Of a DNA stretch of 22,432 bases, positions 15,161-22,055 are shown one piece after another. This DNA is from Candidatus Saccharimonadota bacterium (GTDB lineage Bacteria > Patescibacteriota > Saccharimonadia > Saccharimonadales > EFPC-124), in NCBI GenBank assembly GCA_016880595.1, contig JAEHDC010000034.1, positions 1-22,432 of the forward strand, given 5' to 3'. Each line of letters begins with the position of its first letter. The stretch's first letter is position 1. Under the pieces are notes generated by a model. It was not told where the DNA came from and searched no databases. It saw nothing but the letters and a program-made list of their open reading frames with translations. A program made the position numbers and the translations under genes.

Positions 15161-15186
15161 CTTGCTTTTAAACGCAAGCTTTTTTT
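15161..15186 (+). terminator. Short hairpin with T7 run
   Basis: CTTGC (15161-15165) pairs with GCAAG (15174-15178), followed by seven T (15180-15186). It probably backs up trmD termination. Confidence 0.5.
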
Positions 15187-15263
15187 AATTTGAGTTTTAT
15201 GTTTATAATAAGATTGTAGACAAAAAACAAAATATAAGTATTTAAAAGAATAAAAGGGGAAAT

Positions 15264-15563
15264 ATGCTGCTGGTTCGTCGGGTAGAAGGTTTAAGCATGA
15301 TGCCAAAGTACTCACATGGCAAGATTGTTTTTGCCACAAAGCTTAAGCGGCCAAAGGTTGGCGACGTGGTAATTGTAAAGCACCATCGTGTAGAAATTAT
15401 GAAGCGCGTAAGCCAACTTGACGAAGACAAAGTGTATCTTCTTGGCGATAACCCAGAGGAGAGCACAGATAGCCGTCACTTTGGTTGGCTGCCGCTTAGA
15501 TCAATCATTGGGGTAGTAATTGGTGGGGACAAAAATGATGTTGGAGAAGAAGCAGAAGCCTAG
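15264..15563 (+). CDS. Minimal S26-family (signal peptidase I-like) serine peptidase
   Basis: 99 aa. Catalytic Ser11 in VEGLSMMP (the S-M-x-P box) and the expected general-base Lys47 in VEIMKRV are both present, plus the family box GDNPEESTDSRHFG (61-74). It resembles the short S26 proteins annotated as nickel-type superoxide dismutase maturation protease, not housekeeping LepB. No transmembrane helix is present, unusual for a signal peptidase. It overlaps a small four-helix membrane protein by 29 bases, which could provide membrane attachment. AAAAGGGG precedes the ATG, and a TATAAT lies at 15204-15209. The substrate is unknown; no SOD gene is in the window. Confidence 0.8.
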   Translation: MLLVRRVEGLSMMPKYSHGKIVFATKLKRPKVGDVVIVKHHRVEIMKRVSQLDEDKVYLLGDNPEESTDSRHFGWLPLRSIIGVVIGGDKNDVGEEAEA

Positions 15564-15942
15564 TTTTATCTGGCAGTTTATATCCTACGCCTATGCGGCA
15601 TTGCTAATTGCGGTTAGTTTGGTGCAGCTTATGGGAATCGGCAGTTTTAATTTTTCTGGTGTAGAATTCACAACTCCAGGCTCGCCATATGTCACAATTT
15701 TTGGTGTAGTTTTGCAAGTTCTGGCGCTAATAACTTTGCTTGGAGTTAGGACTGGCAGAATCTTGAGAAAAACCAGTGAAGCATGCTTATTGCTTGCCCC
15801 ATTATTTTTGCTTGGAAATGAAATTTATCTTATATCAACTGGCATGACGCCGTTTTATGGCCTTGTAGTGACAGCTTATGCAGCATTGATTGTCCTCGGC
15901 ATAGTCTGCTTGGTGGGTGATCGCAACTGGGAAACTAGATAG
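15535..15942 (+). CDS. Small four-helix membrane protein
   Basis: 135 aa from ATG 15535. A short basic cytoplasmic start (MMLEKKQKPS) is followed by about four transmembrane helices with short loops and a polar end. I do not recognise the family. The start at 15535 is preferred over an upstream TTG at 15520 because GGTGGGG lies just before it. It overlaps the S26 peptidase gene by 29 bases, so the two are co-translated and may work together, for example as the membrane partner of a soluble peptidase. That role is inference. Confidence 0.7.
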   Translation: MMLEKKQKPSFIWQFISYAYAALLIAVSLVQLMGIGSFNFSGVEFTTPGSPYVTIFGVVLQVLALITLLGVRTGRILRKTSEACLLLAPLFLLGNEIYLISTGMTPFYGLVVTAYAALIVLGIVCLVGDRNWETR

Positions 15943-15951
15943 CTTTGTAGG

Positions 15952-15978
15952 TGCGGCCCCCAGAAAATGGGAGCCGCA
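15952..15978. terminator. Hairpin between convergent genes
   Basis: TGCGGC, one mismatch, CCCA (15952-15962) pairs with TGGG...GCCGCA (15968-15978), with a GAAAA loop. There is no T-run, so its role is inferred from its place between converging genes. Confidence 0.4.
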
Positions 15979-16000
15979 TGGAAGAGCTGGCTATAAATCG

Positions 16001-16567
16001 TTAACTACAGTTATGTGACGTGATGTAGCCGGTCCAGTTGCCCGAGTCGATATCGACCGGATTGCTGGATTGGCTGACAATACCGCTAATGTCGATTGTC
16101 CCGTTAATTACGAAATGCAACGAGTAGCAACCGTCGTCAGTTACGCCGCTGTAGACGGCTGCGAAATTGCCAGTCGTGGACAGATTTGGTCTGGCGTCGA
16201 TAATTCCAATCTCGTGACCACGAAAAACGCCGCGCACATCCGTGATTTCCTCGAGGTCGTTATACTGCCAAAAGCCAGTTGCCGGTACGTCCTCATGGAT
16301 GTAAACGGTCGTTAGCTTGTCATCGGCGCCGGGATTGACTCCGTCGTCAGCCCCACCGATTCCGCCAAAGAATTTGTCAATCTGGCAATCTGTACCTTCA
16401 GGTACGCCCGGACAGTCAGCCGCGCCGCCATCTGGAGTGCGGAAAGTCCCACTGACGAACGTTATAGATTGTTCATCAGCAGAAGCCGGCACCGCTGTGA
16501 GGGCGACAAACGAGGCGCCCATTATTGCTACAGCAAGCCCGCTGACAAGTAGCCTGGTGAGGTGCAT
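16001..16567 (-). CDS. Secreted protein of unknown function
   Basis: 188 aa. A clear Sec signal peptide (hydrophobic 5-24, ending VPASA before DEQS, cleavage near 30). The mature part is acidic and Gly/Asp-rich with four cysteines (AADCPG, TDCQI, DGCYS, HNCS), suggesting two disulfides and a compact beta fold. I do not recognise a domain; pieces such as YSLHFVINGTIDISG look like beta strands. AGGAAGAGG lies before the ATG. Third codon positions look richer in G/C than in the housekeeping genes (seen by eye), possibly indicating transfer from a host or neighbour. There is no anchor, so it is probably released. Confidence 0.75.
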   Translation of the reverse strand: MHLTRLLVSGLAVAIMGASFVALTAVPASADEQSITFVSGTFRTPDGGAADCPGVPEGTDCQIDKFFGGIGGADDGVNPGADDKLTTVYIHEDVPATGFWQYNDLEEITDVRGVFRGHEIGIIDARPNLSTTGNFAAVYSGVTDDGCYSLHFVINGTIDISGIVSQSSNPVDIDSGNWTGYITSHNCS

Positions 16568-16759
16568 AAAACCCTCTTCCTATTTGGTTTTGATAATATG
16601 CAACCGCTCTTCCTTACCCATAATACCGCATTTTGGCGTTAACAATAAGATGTTATTAGAATATTTAAGCTTAGGTATGGTAGAATTTTGGGCAGCCTGG
16701 TATATGCGCTGTTCTTTGTTCGCATTGTTCCATTTGGCGCATCCACCGCTCAACAGGCC

Positions 16760-16788
16760 TTTTCAAATTAAGCGTTTTTATGTATAAT
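16760..16788 (+). promoter_or_regulatory. Promoter for tRNA-Gln
   Basis: TTTTCA (16760-16765), 17-base spacer, TATAAT (16783-16788), 25 bases before the tRNA. The remaining gap back to 16568 holds no supported gene. Confidence 0.6.
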
Positions 16789-16812
16789 AACACCGTTGCA
16801 ATTGTTTAATGA

Positions 16813-16888
16813 TGGCGAGTGGCCAAGTTGGTAAGGCGTCGGTTTCTGGCACCGAAGATCGAAGGTTCGAGTCCTTCCTCGCCAGCCA
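16813..16888 (+). tRNA. tRNA-Gln (anticodon CTG), CCA encoded
   Basis: 76 nt. Acceptor stem TGGCGAG pairs with CTCGCCA; D-arm GCC...GGC with AAGTTGGTAA; anticodon stem TCGGT/ACCGA with loop TTCTGGC (anticodon CTG); variable loop AGATC; T-arm GAAGG-TTCGAGT-CCTTC; discriminator G and encoded CCA. The U1-A72 pair is typical of tRNA-Gln. Confidence 0.95.
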
Positions 16889-16900
16889 AGAAATTATGAG

Positions 16901-16931
16901 AAAGTCTACAGTTTGAACTGTAGACTTTTTT
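16901..16931 (+). terminator. Intrinsic terminator after tRNA-Gln
   Basis: Inverted repeat AAAGTCTACAGTT with AACTGTAGACTTT around a TG centre, running into a T-run (16925-16931). Confidence 0.9.
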
Positions 16932-17049
16932 GCATCGTAAAAGTTCTAACCCCCTCTTCTTCTAAATCGGTCATCCACATTTATTTTCTTCCGCTGCGCA
17001 CGCCCGCTGAAAGATCGCTTTTTTGGTTTGGAAGTGATTGTCGATCAAC

Positions 17050-17077
17050 TTGACAAAATAGATATTTAATGTATAAT
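17050..17077 (+). promoter_or_regulatory. Near-perfect sigma-70 promoter upstream of the small ORF / GT39 remnant
   Basis: TTGACA (17050-17055), 16-base spacer, TATAAT (17072-17077). AAGGAGAG follows just before ATG 17114. Confidence 0.8.
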
Positions 17078-17113
17078 TGAATGATTCCAGTCGTTTGAGC
17101 AAGGAGAGATGCA

Positions 17114-17290
17114 ATGCGCATTATCCGAGTTGGCAGGAAGCGTGTTCCGAAACAATCAGGTCACCACTGGACGACCGTCAGAGTCTACACGGGGAGCATA
17201 TCGGAGGCTAGACGTCTCGCGTGTGAGTTGCGCAAGATGAATTGCCTGATGAGATACGGGTCATGCTTCGGCTTGCTTACGATCATCTAA
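17114..17290 (+). CDS. Small ORF with good start signals; may be a broken gene's 5' end
   Basis: 58 aa, with an AAGGAG ribosome site and a strong promoter. The first ~44 residues are basic (MRIIRVGRKRVPKQSG, then a polar stretch and an Arg-rich helix EARRLACELRK). The last ~15 come from out-of-frame reading of sequence that belongs to the GT39 gene. I do not recognise it. The promoter and ribosome site are real-looking, so the peptide is probably made, but it may only be the surviving 5' end of a longer gene joined to the GT39 gene by a rearrangement near 17250-17287. Base composition is visibly richer in G/C than the flanking promoter region. Confidence 0.45.
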   Translation: MRIIRVGRKRVPKQSGHHWTTVRVYTGSISEARRLACELRKMNCLMRYGSCFGLLTII

Positions 17291-18900
17291 TTTACAAAAC
17301 TGTCCGACGCAATTTTGACGCCAAAAGCGCCTTTATTGCTGGGTCGGTTCTAGCCCTGACGCCCGCTGCGGCTTTAATGTTTAGGTTTAATAATCCAGAT
17401 TCAATCTTGACTTTGCTGCTTGTGGCTTCGGCCTATACTATGACGCGTGCTATCGAGAGCAGTAAACTACGCTGGCTAATTGGCACAGGTTTTTTGCTAG
17501 GCACAGCCTTTAATGCCAAGATGTTGCAAGGCTTGATTGTAGTACCAGTTTATTGCTTGGTTTACTTCATCGCGGCAAAACCAAAATGGCTAATGCGCAT
17601 TAAGGATTTGGTATTTATGGGAATCTCTACTGCCGTAGCGGCTTTTTGGTGGCCGGTGGTGGTGTGGCTGACGCCAGCGAGCAGTCGGCCGTATATTGGC
17701 AGTAGTTCCACAAATAGCATTTGGGACTTGATTATGGGTTATAACGGCTTTGGACGTTTGCTTGGAACCTCATCTGGAATTGGCAGTGGAGCGCCGAGTG
17801 GCGGTATGGGCATGGGCGCTGGTAGCGGCATGCCAAGTGGTTTGGGCGAAGTAGCCAATAAAGCTGTTGGCATGGCTCAGCAGATGGGCGGAGGAACTGG
17901 TGGGGGAACAGGGCCTGGCGGCAGCGGTTTTGGCGGTTCAACCGGTATATTCCGCATGTTTAACAGTGATTTTGGCGGAAACATTGCTTGGTTCATTCCG
18001 TTGGCACTAATTATATTTTTGGCAGCTTTTTGGTGGTTTTACCGCAAGCCGCGCACAGATCAAAAGCGTGCTGCATTTATGCTTTGGGGTGGCTGGTTGC
18101 TGCTGCACATAGCGGTGTTTAATAACGTGAGCGGTACAATTCATCCATACTATGTAGTGGTTTTGGCACCAGCGGTTGCCGCATTGGTGGGCATGGGCGT
18201 GCCGTATTTGTGGCGAGCGTATCTTAACAAAAAGATTGATGCCTGGTTGCTTCCAATTTGTATTGCTATTACAAGTGTAATATCGTTTATCTTACTAAAT
18301 CGCAGTACAGGCTGGATGCCGTGGCTAAGTGTAACAATCTTAATTGGTGGATTGGCTGCGGCGTTAGTTTTGGCTGTAAACCTTTTTGAATCGCTTGGTA
18401 AAATTGCTCGTAATTTAGCAATGACTGTGGCGGTTGTGCTTTGCGCGGCCGGGCCAGTGGCGTATTCTTTTGCCACGGTTGCAGTGGCGCATAATGGTAG
18501 CGTTCCAACTGCTGGACCAACATCAACAGCGCTTAGTGGTAGCAACAACGAAAGTGCTGAAGCTGAATCTACACTTGTAGAATATCTATTAGCCAACCAA
18601 GGATCGGCTAAGTGGATTGTGGCTGTGGCCTCAGCAAATGAATCGGCGCCTATACAGATCTCTACTAATCAGCCTGTCATGGCTGTTGGAGGATTTAATG
18701 GTAGCGATAATACGCTAACTTTGGAAGAGTTTAAGCAGTTGGTTTCAGATGGTCAAGTGCTTTATTATGCCACAAGCTCAAGCGGCAAAGGCGGCGGAGG
18801 CATGAACGGCAAGAATGATATTGCCACGTGGGTGGAGGAAAATGGCACAATTATAGATTACGGAGGAAGCAGTATGACGCTTTATAAGCTGAATGTTTAG
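17242..18900 (+). pseudogene. GT39/ArnT-type glycosyltransferase, N-terminally truncated
   Basis: Up to 552 aa from TTG 17242, or 545 aa from ATG 17263. Homology-like sequence begins at about LIYKTVRRNF (from about 17287) and continues to the end. Seen: LALTPAAALMFRFNNPDSIL, AFNAKMLQGL, ASSRPYIGSSSTNSIWDLIMGYNGFGRL, a Gly/Met/Ser-rich external loop (about 170-235), several more helices, and a C-terminal extracellular domain. These match the YkcB-like polyprenol-phosphate-sugar transferase group. Full-length members have roughly 150 more residues, including the first external loop with the catalytic acidic pair. That part is absent, replaced by an unrelated overlapping small ORF in the -1 frame. 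Activity is therefore doubtful unless another protein supplies the missing half; assembly error is also possible. Confidence 0.75.
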
Positions 18901-18942
18901 TAGTCCGAGCTAAGACAATTAAATTTATTAAGGAGAGAAAAT

Positions 18943-19401
18943 ATGTCACAATTAGGAAATCAGCGCAGCGGCGCGTCAATGGCCGCAATAGTTGTTATAG
19001 TAGCGCTTGTTGCCGGAGGCGGTGGGTTCTTTGGCGGAATGCAATATCAAAAATCATCTGGCAGTTCATCTGTTGCAGCTGCTGGTGGTGAAATGGGTGA
19101 AGGTGACGGCATGCAGGGCGGGCAAATGGGCAATATGGGTACAATGGGCGAAGTAACTAAAATCAGCTCAACTAGCATTACTGTTATCAGTCAGATAAAT
19201 GATTCAACTCAGACCTTTACCATTGACAATTCGACCGAAATAACTGACGATGGCGACACAATCTCTGCCAACGATATTTCAGTTGGCGACACCGTTATGG
19301 TTAAAGCTAGCGAAGATGATGAAACCGTTGCTGCAACAATTATGCTCAACCCAACCATGGGCGGTGGCCAACAGGGCAGCTCTAGTACAAAGACTAACTA
19401 A
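18943..19401 (+). CDS. Membrane-anchored DUF5666-like protein
   Basis: 152 aa. A TM helix (about 13-33) near the N-terminus, a Gly/Met/Gln-rich linker (about 45-68: GEMGEGDGMQGGQMGNMG), then a small beta-barrel-like domain (GEVTKISSTSITV ... IDNSTEI ... ISVGDTVMVKASEDD) resembling DUF5666, whose function is unknown. AAGGAGAG sits 7 bases before the ATG. It starts 42 bases after the GT39 stop, so the two are probably one transcript. The Met/Gly-rich linker recalls the Gly/Met-rich loop in the GT39 protein. The methionines could bind metal, but this is a guess. Confidence 0.75.
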   Translation: MSQLGNQRSGASMAAIVVIVALVAGGGGFFGGMQYQKSSGSSSVAAAGGEMGEGDGMQGGQMGNMGTMGEVTKISSTSITVISQINDSTQTFTIDNSTEITDDGDTISANDISVGDTVMVKASEDDETVAATIMLNPTMGGGQQGSSSTKTN

Positions 19402-19494
19402 GATAAGTCCCTGAATTGATCTATGACTAAGGTCTGTTTGTGGATAAATATAGTATTATTTAGGATATTGTAATGATTAGCTGCTGGTGCTATA

Positions 19495-20697
19495 TTGAAA
19501 AAGCCCGTACTGTTTAAGATGACAGATATTGGAGATGTTGTGGTTAACATTGAAATGTTTGGCAGAGTGCCAACTCTTCAGGAGCCAGTTGTACGCCATT
19601 TTTACAATCCGATTCTTCGTGCGCAAGACGTGCGCCAGGCTTGGAAGTCGCTAGTTAGTGAGCACCCGGTAATGGCGTCGCTAACGGTTCACAACGCTGG
19701 TGCGGCATTGTCTTGGCGTGACCAAAAATGGGTCGTGGATCTTTATCCACGTATCCACGTCCCGGACGGACGAAGTGTTATCGGCTATGCACAGAGTGCG
19801 GACGGTATCCATTTCAATGTTGACGCGCGTCCAGTACTTAAGCCGGCAACGGTTGACGATTTTTTTGCGCCTGGAGTTGACGTCGCGCGACAGATCCAAA
19901 TGGAGGCTGGCGGCGTTGAGGACATGCGGATTAACGATGTCTGCACGCCAGAAGGTATTGTGCGCGTAGCCACGTACAGCGCCTATAGCGCAAAAGTTAC
20001 AGACCAGGTGTTTGTTTGTCTGGCAACTATTGGAGAGGATGGTAAGACGTTTACGCGCTTGGGGCCGATTTCGGACAGCATCCCAATGCGTAATGTCGTA
20101 ATTGCGCCGCGCCAGATCAACGGCGAATACGTTGCGCTGGTGCGCGCAAACGGCGTCAACGCAGAGGCGATTGGCGAGGAATTTGCCGAGATCCAAATCG
20201 CCCGTAGCCCACAGCTCAGCAGCGGTTGGGTTGTTGAAGAACGGCCAATCATCAGGACCGGACAAGGGCCAAGCCCATTTCAATCTAAAGTTGGGCCAGG
20301 CGCTCAGCTGATTGAACTCGGTGACGGACGAATCCTCTGTATTTTCCATGGCGCCCGCAACACCATGGCAAACACGCCATATTCACTTGGCGTTGCTGTG
20401 TTTGAGCCGGATATGCAAAGTGTCAAAATGTGTTCATTGCCGATTCTGATGCCAACTGAGGCAGATTGCCTGGTCGCGAAATCGGTATACGTCCACGTAC
20501 CACAGGTCGTCTTCAGCTGTGGCGCTGTAGTAGTGCCCACGGCGTGGGGCGGAGACAGCCAAGATCTGTTTTTGTACTACGGCGGCAACGACACTGTCAT
20601 GAACGTTGGCTGGACAAGGCTTGACGTTTTGGCGGAATTGGTCGAAAAGTATGGCCAAGATCCGCTAACTGGCAAGCACCTGTATCAGCTGCCGTAA
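19495..20697 (+). CDS. GH130-family glycoside phosphorylase/hydrolase-like protein (first copy)
   Basis: 400 aa from TTG 19495; ATG 19519 (392 aa) is equally possible. Five-bladed beta-propeller family GH130, which phosphorolyses or hydrolyses beta-1,2/1,4-mannosides. Seen: YNPIL (38-42), QSADGIHF (100-107), VEDMRI (141-146, the family EDPR box with Met in place of Pro; D143 as general acid), RNVVIAPRQINGEY, KVGPGAQLIELGDGRILCIFHG, and the closing YYGGNDTVMNVGWTRLDVLAEL. There is no signal peptide, so it is cytoplasmic. TGC TATATT (19488-19496) could be an extended -10, which would favour ATG 19519. Codons look richer in C/G at third positions than the housekeeping genes. Substrate undetermined. 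Confidence 0.85.
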   Translation: MKKPVLFKMTDIGDVVVNIEMFGRVPTLQEPVVRHFYNPILRAQDVRQAWKSLVSEHPVMASLTVHNAGAALSWRDQKWVVDLYPRIHVPDGRSVIGYAQSADGIHFNVDARPVLKPATVDDFFAPGVDVARQIQMEAGGVEDMRINDVCTPEGIVRVATYSAYSAKVTDQVFVCLATIGEDGKTFTRLGPISDSIPMRNVVIAPRQINGEYVALVRANGVNAEAIGEEFAEIQIARSPQLSSGWVVEERPIIRTGQGPSPFQSKVGPGAQLIELGDGRILCIFHGARNTMANTPYSLGVAVFEPDMQSVKMCSLPILMPTEADCLVAKSVYVHVPQVVFSCGAVVVPTAWGGDSQDLFLYYGGNDTVMNVGWTRLDVLAELVEKYGQDPLTGKHLYQLP

Positions 20698-20718
20698 AAA
20701 TCTGAACAGTATTGTGCA

Positions 20719-20742
20719 GGGTGAGCGTTTTTGCGCTCACCC
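20719..20742 (+). terminator. Hairpin between the two GH130 genes
   Basis: Perfect 9-bp stem GGGTGAGCG (20719-20727) with CGCTCACCC (20734-20742) and a TTTTTG loop. The T-run after it is poor. Confidence 0.75.
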
Positions 20743-20775
20743 TCTTACTTATAGTTTTTGTCTATCTCATTTTTG

Positions 20776-20784
20776 TGTTATCAT
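20776..20784 (+). promoter_or_regulatory. Extended -10 promoter of the second GH130 gene
   Basis: TGT TATCAT, with a possible TTGTCT (20758-20763) 15 bases further up, about 40 bases before ATG 20825. Confidence 0.5.
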
Positions 20785-20824
20785 TCTTTTGTTAGCTTTG
20801 AACCTTGATGATTGCGAGAGTATT

Positions 20825-21922
20825 ATGCCAGATCTGTTTCGGCGCATTGGCGAAGTTATTAGTCCTGAGGCGACAAAATCCGCCAAAGTGTACAATCCAG
20901 GCGTTGTATTTGACGGCGAGAACTGGCACGCTTATTACCGTGCATGTGTGGTAGAGCCCGGCGATTGGTACTCGCGGTTACACCACGCTACGTCAAGCGA
21001 TGGAATAACTTGGCGGAATCACAGTTTATTCCTTGCTCCGGGAGCATTTTTGCCATGCCCGGATACCCGTGGATACGAAGATCCGCGTATTACTTGGCTG
21101 GAGGAAGATCAAAAATGGCTTATGACATTCACTGCGTATGATGGTGTTTCCCCGCGTCTTTGCTTGGCGGAAACCAATAACTTTACGCAGTGGGTTTGGA
21201 GCTTAGACATTCTTTCTTCTTTCCGCTTCCTGGGGTCAGGCGGTTATTTTGTTGATTGGGCGCGAGGCAAGCCGAACATCGTGCGGAATCATAACCCACT
21301 TTCGTTGAGTACTGATGACGTGCACTCAAAGTCTGGTGCGATATTCCCGCACAAGTTGCTTGGGAAATATTGGATGATGTTTGGCGAGTATTGCTGCTGG
21401 CTGGCATCATCACCCGATGGAGAGACTTGGACAGCTCAGGAACAGCCTTTTTTGCAAGCCCGTCTTGGCACGCAGCACTTTGACAATGTCTTTGTTGAAG
21501 CAGCTGCTCCGCCGCTCGCTATTGGTGGCGGCCAATACGTTGTTCTGTATCACGGCATTGACGAGGGGCTGGTATATCGTCTTGGCTGGTTGGTCGTCAA
21601 CGATAAGCTGGAGATTGTGGCTCGATGCACTGAGTCGATTTTTGAGCCGCAGGGTCTAGAGTGCAGCGACGCAATAGTCGATATTGTGCCGGGCATGATG
21701 GATGCTATCTCTAGCACGGGTCAGGCGTTAAACTCTGTTGCTCAGGCGCATGCTAATTCGCTTGGTTTGCGCCCGCAGGTAGCATTTGTGACCTCGGCAA
21801 TTGTTCATGACGGGATGTTGCGCCTGTACTATGGCGCTGGGGACAAATACATCGGTGCGGCTGAGATGTCGTGGACAGAGTTTGTTGCGTATATTCGCAG
21901 ATGCGCAAGAGGTAATTGCTAG
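20825..21922 (+). CDS. GH130-family glycoside phosphorylase/hydrolase (second copy)
   Basis: 365 aa from ATG 20825. A longer open frame starts at 20714 but runs through the terminator and promoter, so 20825 is preferred. Seen: YNPGVVFDG (23-31), YYRACVVEPGDWYSRLHHATSSDGITW, the canonical GYEDPRI (83-89; D86 general acid), YTAYD-like TFTAYDG, SKSGAIFPHKLLGKYWMMFGE (the phosphate/sugar-binding block), the YHGID box and the closing YYGAGDKYIGAAEMSW. It is a more typical GH130 than its neighbour, to which it is only distantly similar, so the pair is not a recent duplication. It is cytoplasmic and has its own promoter. It probably acts on beta-mannosides, but phosphorylase versus hydrolase cannot be told. 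Confidence 0.9.
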   Translation: MPDLFRRIGEVISPEATKSAKVYNPGVVFDGENWHAYYRACVVEPGDWYSRLHHATSSDGITWRNHSLFLAPGAFLPCPDTRGYEDPRITWLEEDQKWLMTFTAYDGVSPRLCLAETNNFTQWVWSLDILSSFRFLGSGGYFVDWARGKPNIVRNHNPLSLSTDDVHSKSGAIFPHKLLGKYWMMFGEYCCWLASSPDGETWTAQEQPFLQARLGTQHFDNVFVEAAAPPLAIGGGQYVVLYHGIDEGLVYRLGWLVVNDKLEIVARCTESIFEPQGLECSDAIVDIVPGMMDAISSTGQALNSVAQAHANSLGLRPQVAFVTSAIVHDGMLRLYYGAGDKYIGAAEMSWTEFVAYIRRCARGNC

Positions 21923-21929
21923 CACAAGG

Positions 21930-21959
21930 CGGCCAGGAAAGTTAGTTCTTTCCTGGCCG
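21930..21959 (+). terminator. Hairpin after the second GH130 gene
   Basis: Perfect 12-bp stem CGGCCAGGAAAG (21930-21941) with CTTTCCTGGCCG (21948-21959) and a TTAGTT loop. No T-run follows. Confidence 0.75.
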
Positions 21960-21971
21960 TAAATAATCATT

Positions 21972-22001
21972 TTGCTATGTTTATTATGATTTTTGTATTA
22001 T
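21972..22001 (+). promoter_or_regulatory. Likely promoter of the DUF308 protein
   Basis: TTGCTA (21972-21977), 18-base spacer, TATTAT (21996-22001). AAAGGGGGC precedes ATG 22056. Confidence 0.45.
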
Positions 22002-22055
22002 TATAAAATTAATGGCATTAATTCTACGCAATAAGTAGGAACAAAAAGGGGGCAT

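Noticed and set aside
16813..17290. Integrative element at tRNA-Gln
   Set aside because: No integrase and no repeated copy of the tRNA 3' end was found nearby, so only the truncated GT39 remains as a hint.
20714..20824. N-terminal extension with a hydrophobic stretch (signal peptide) for the second GH130
   Set aside because: This stretch contains the upstream gene's hairpin and an extended -10 promoter; the GTG has no ribosome site.
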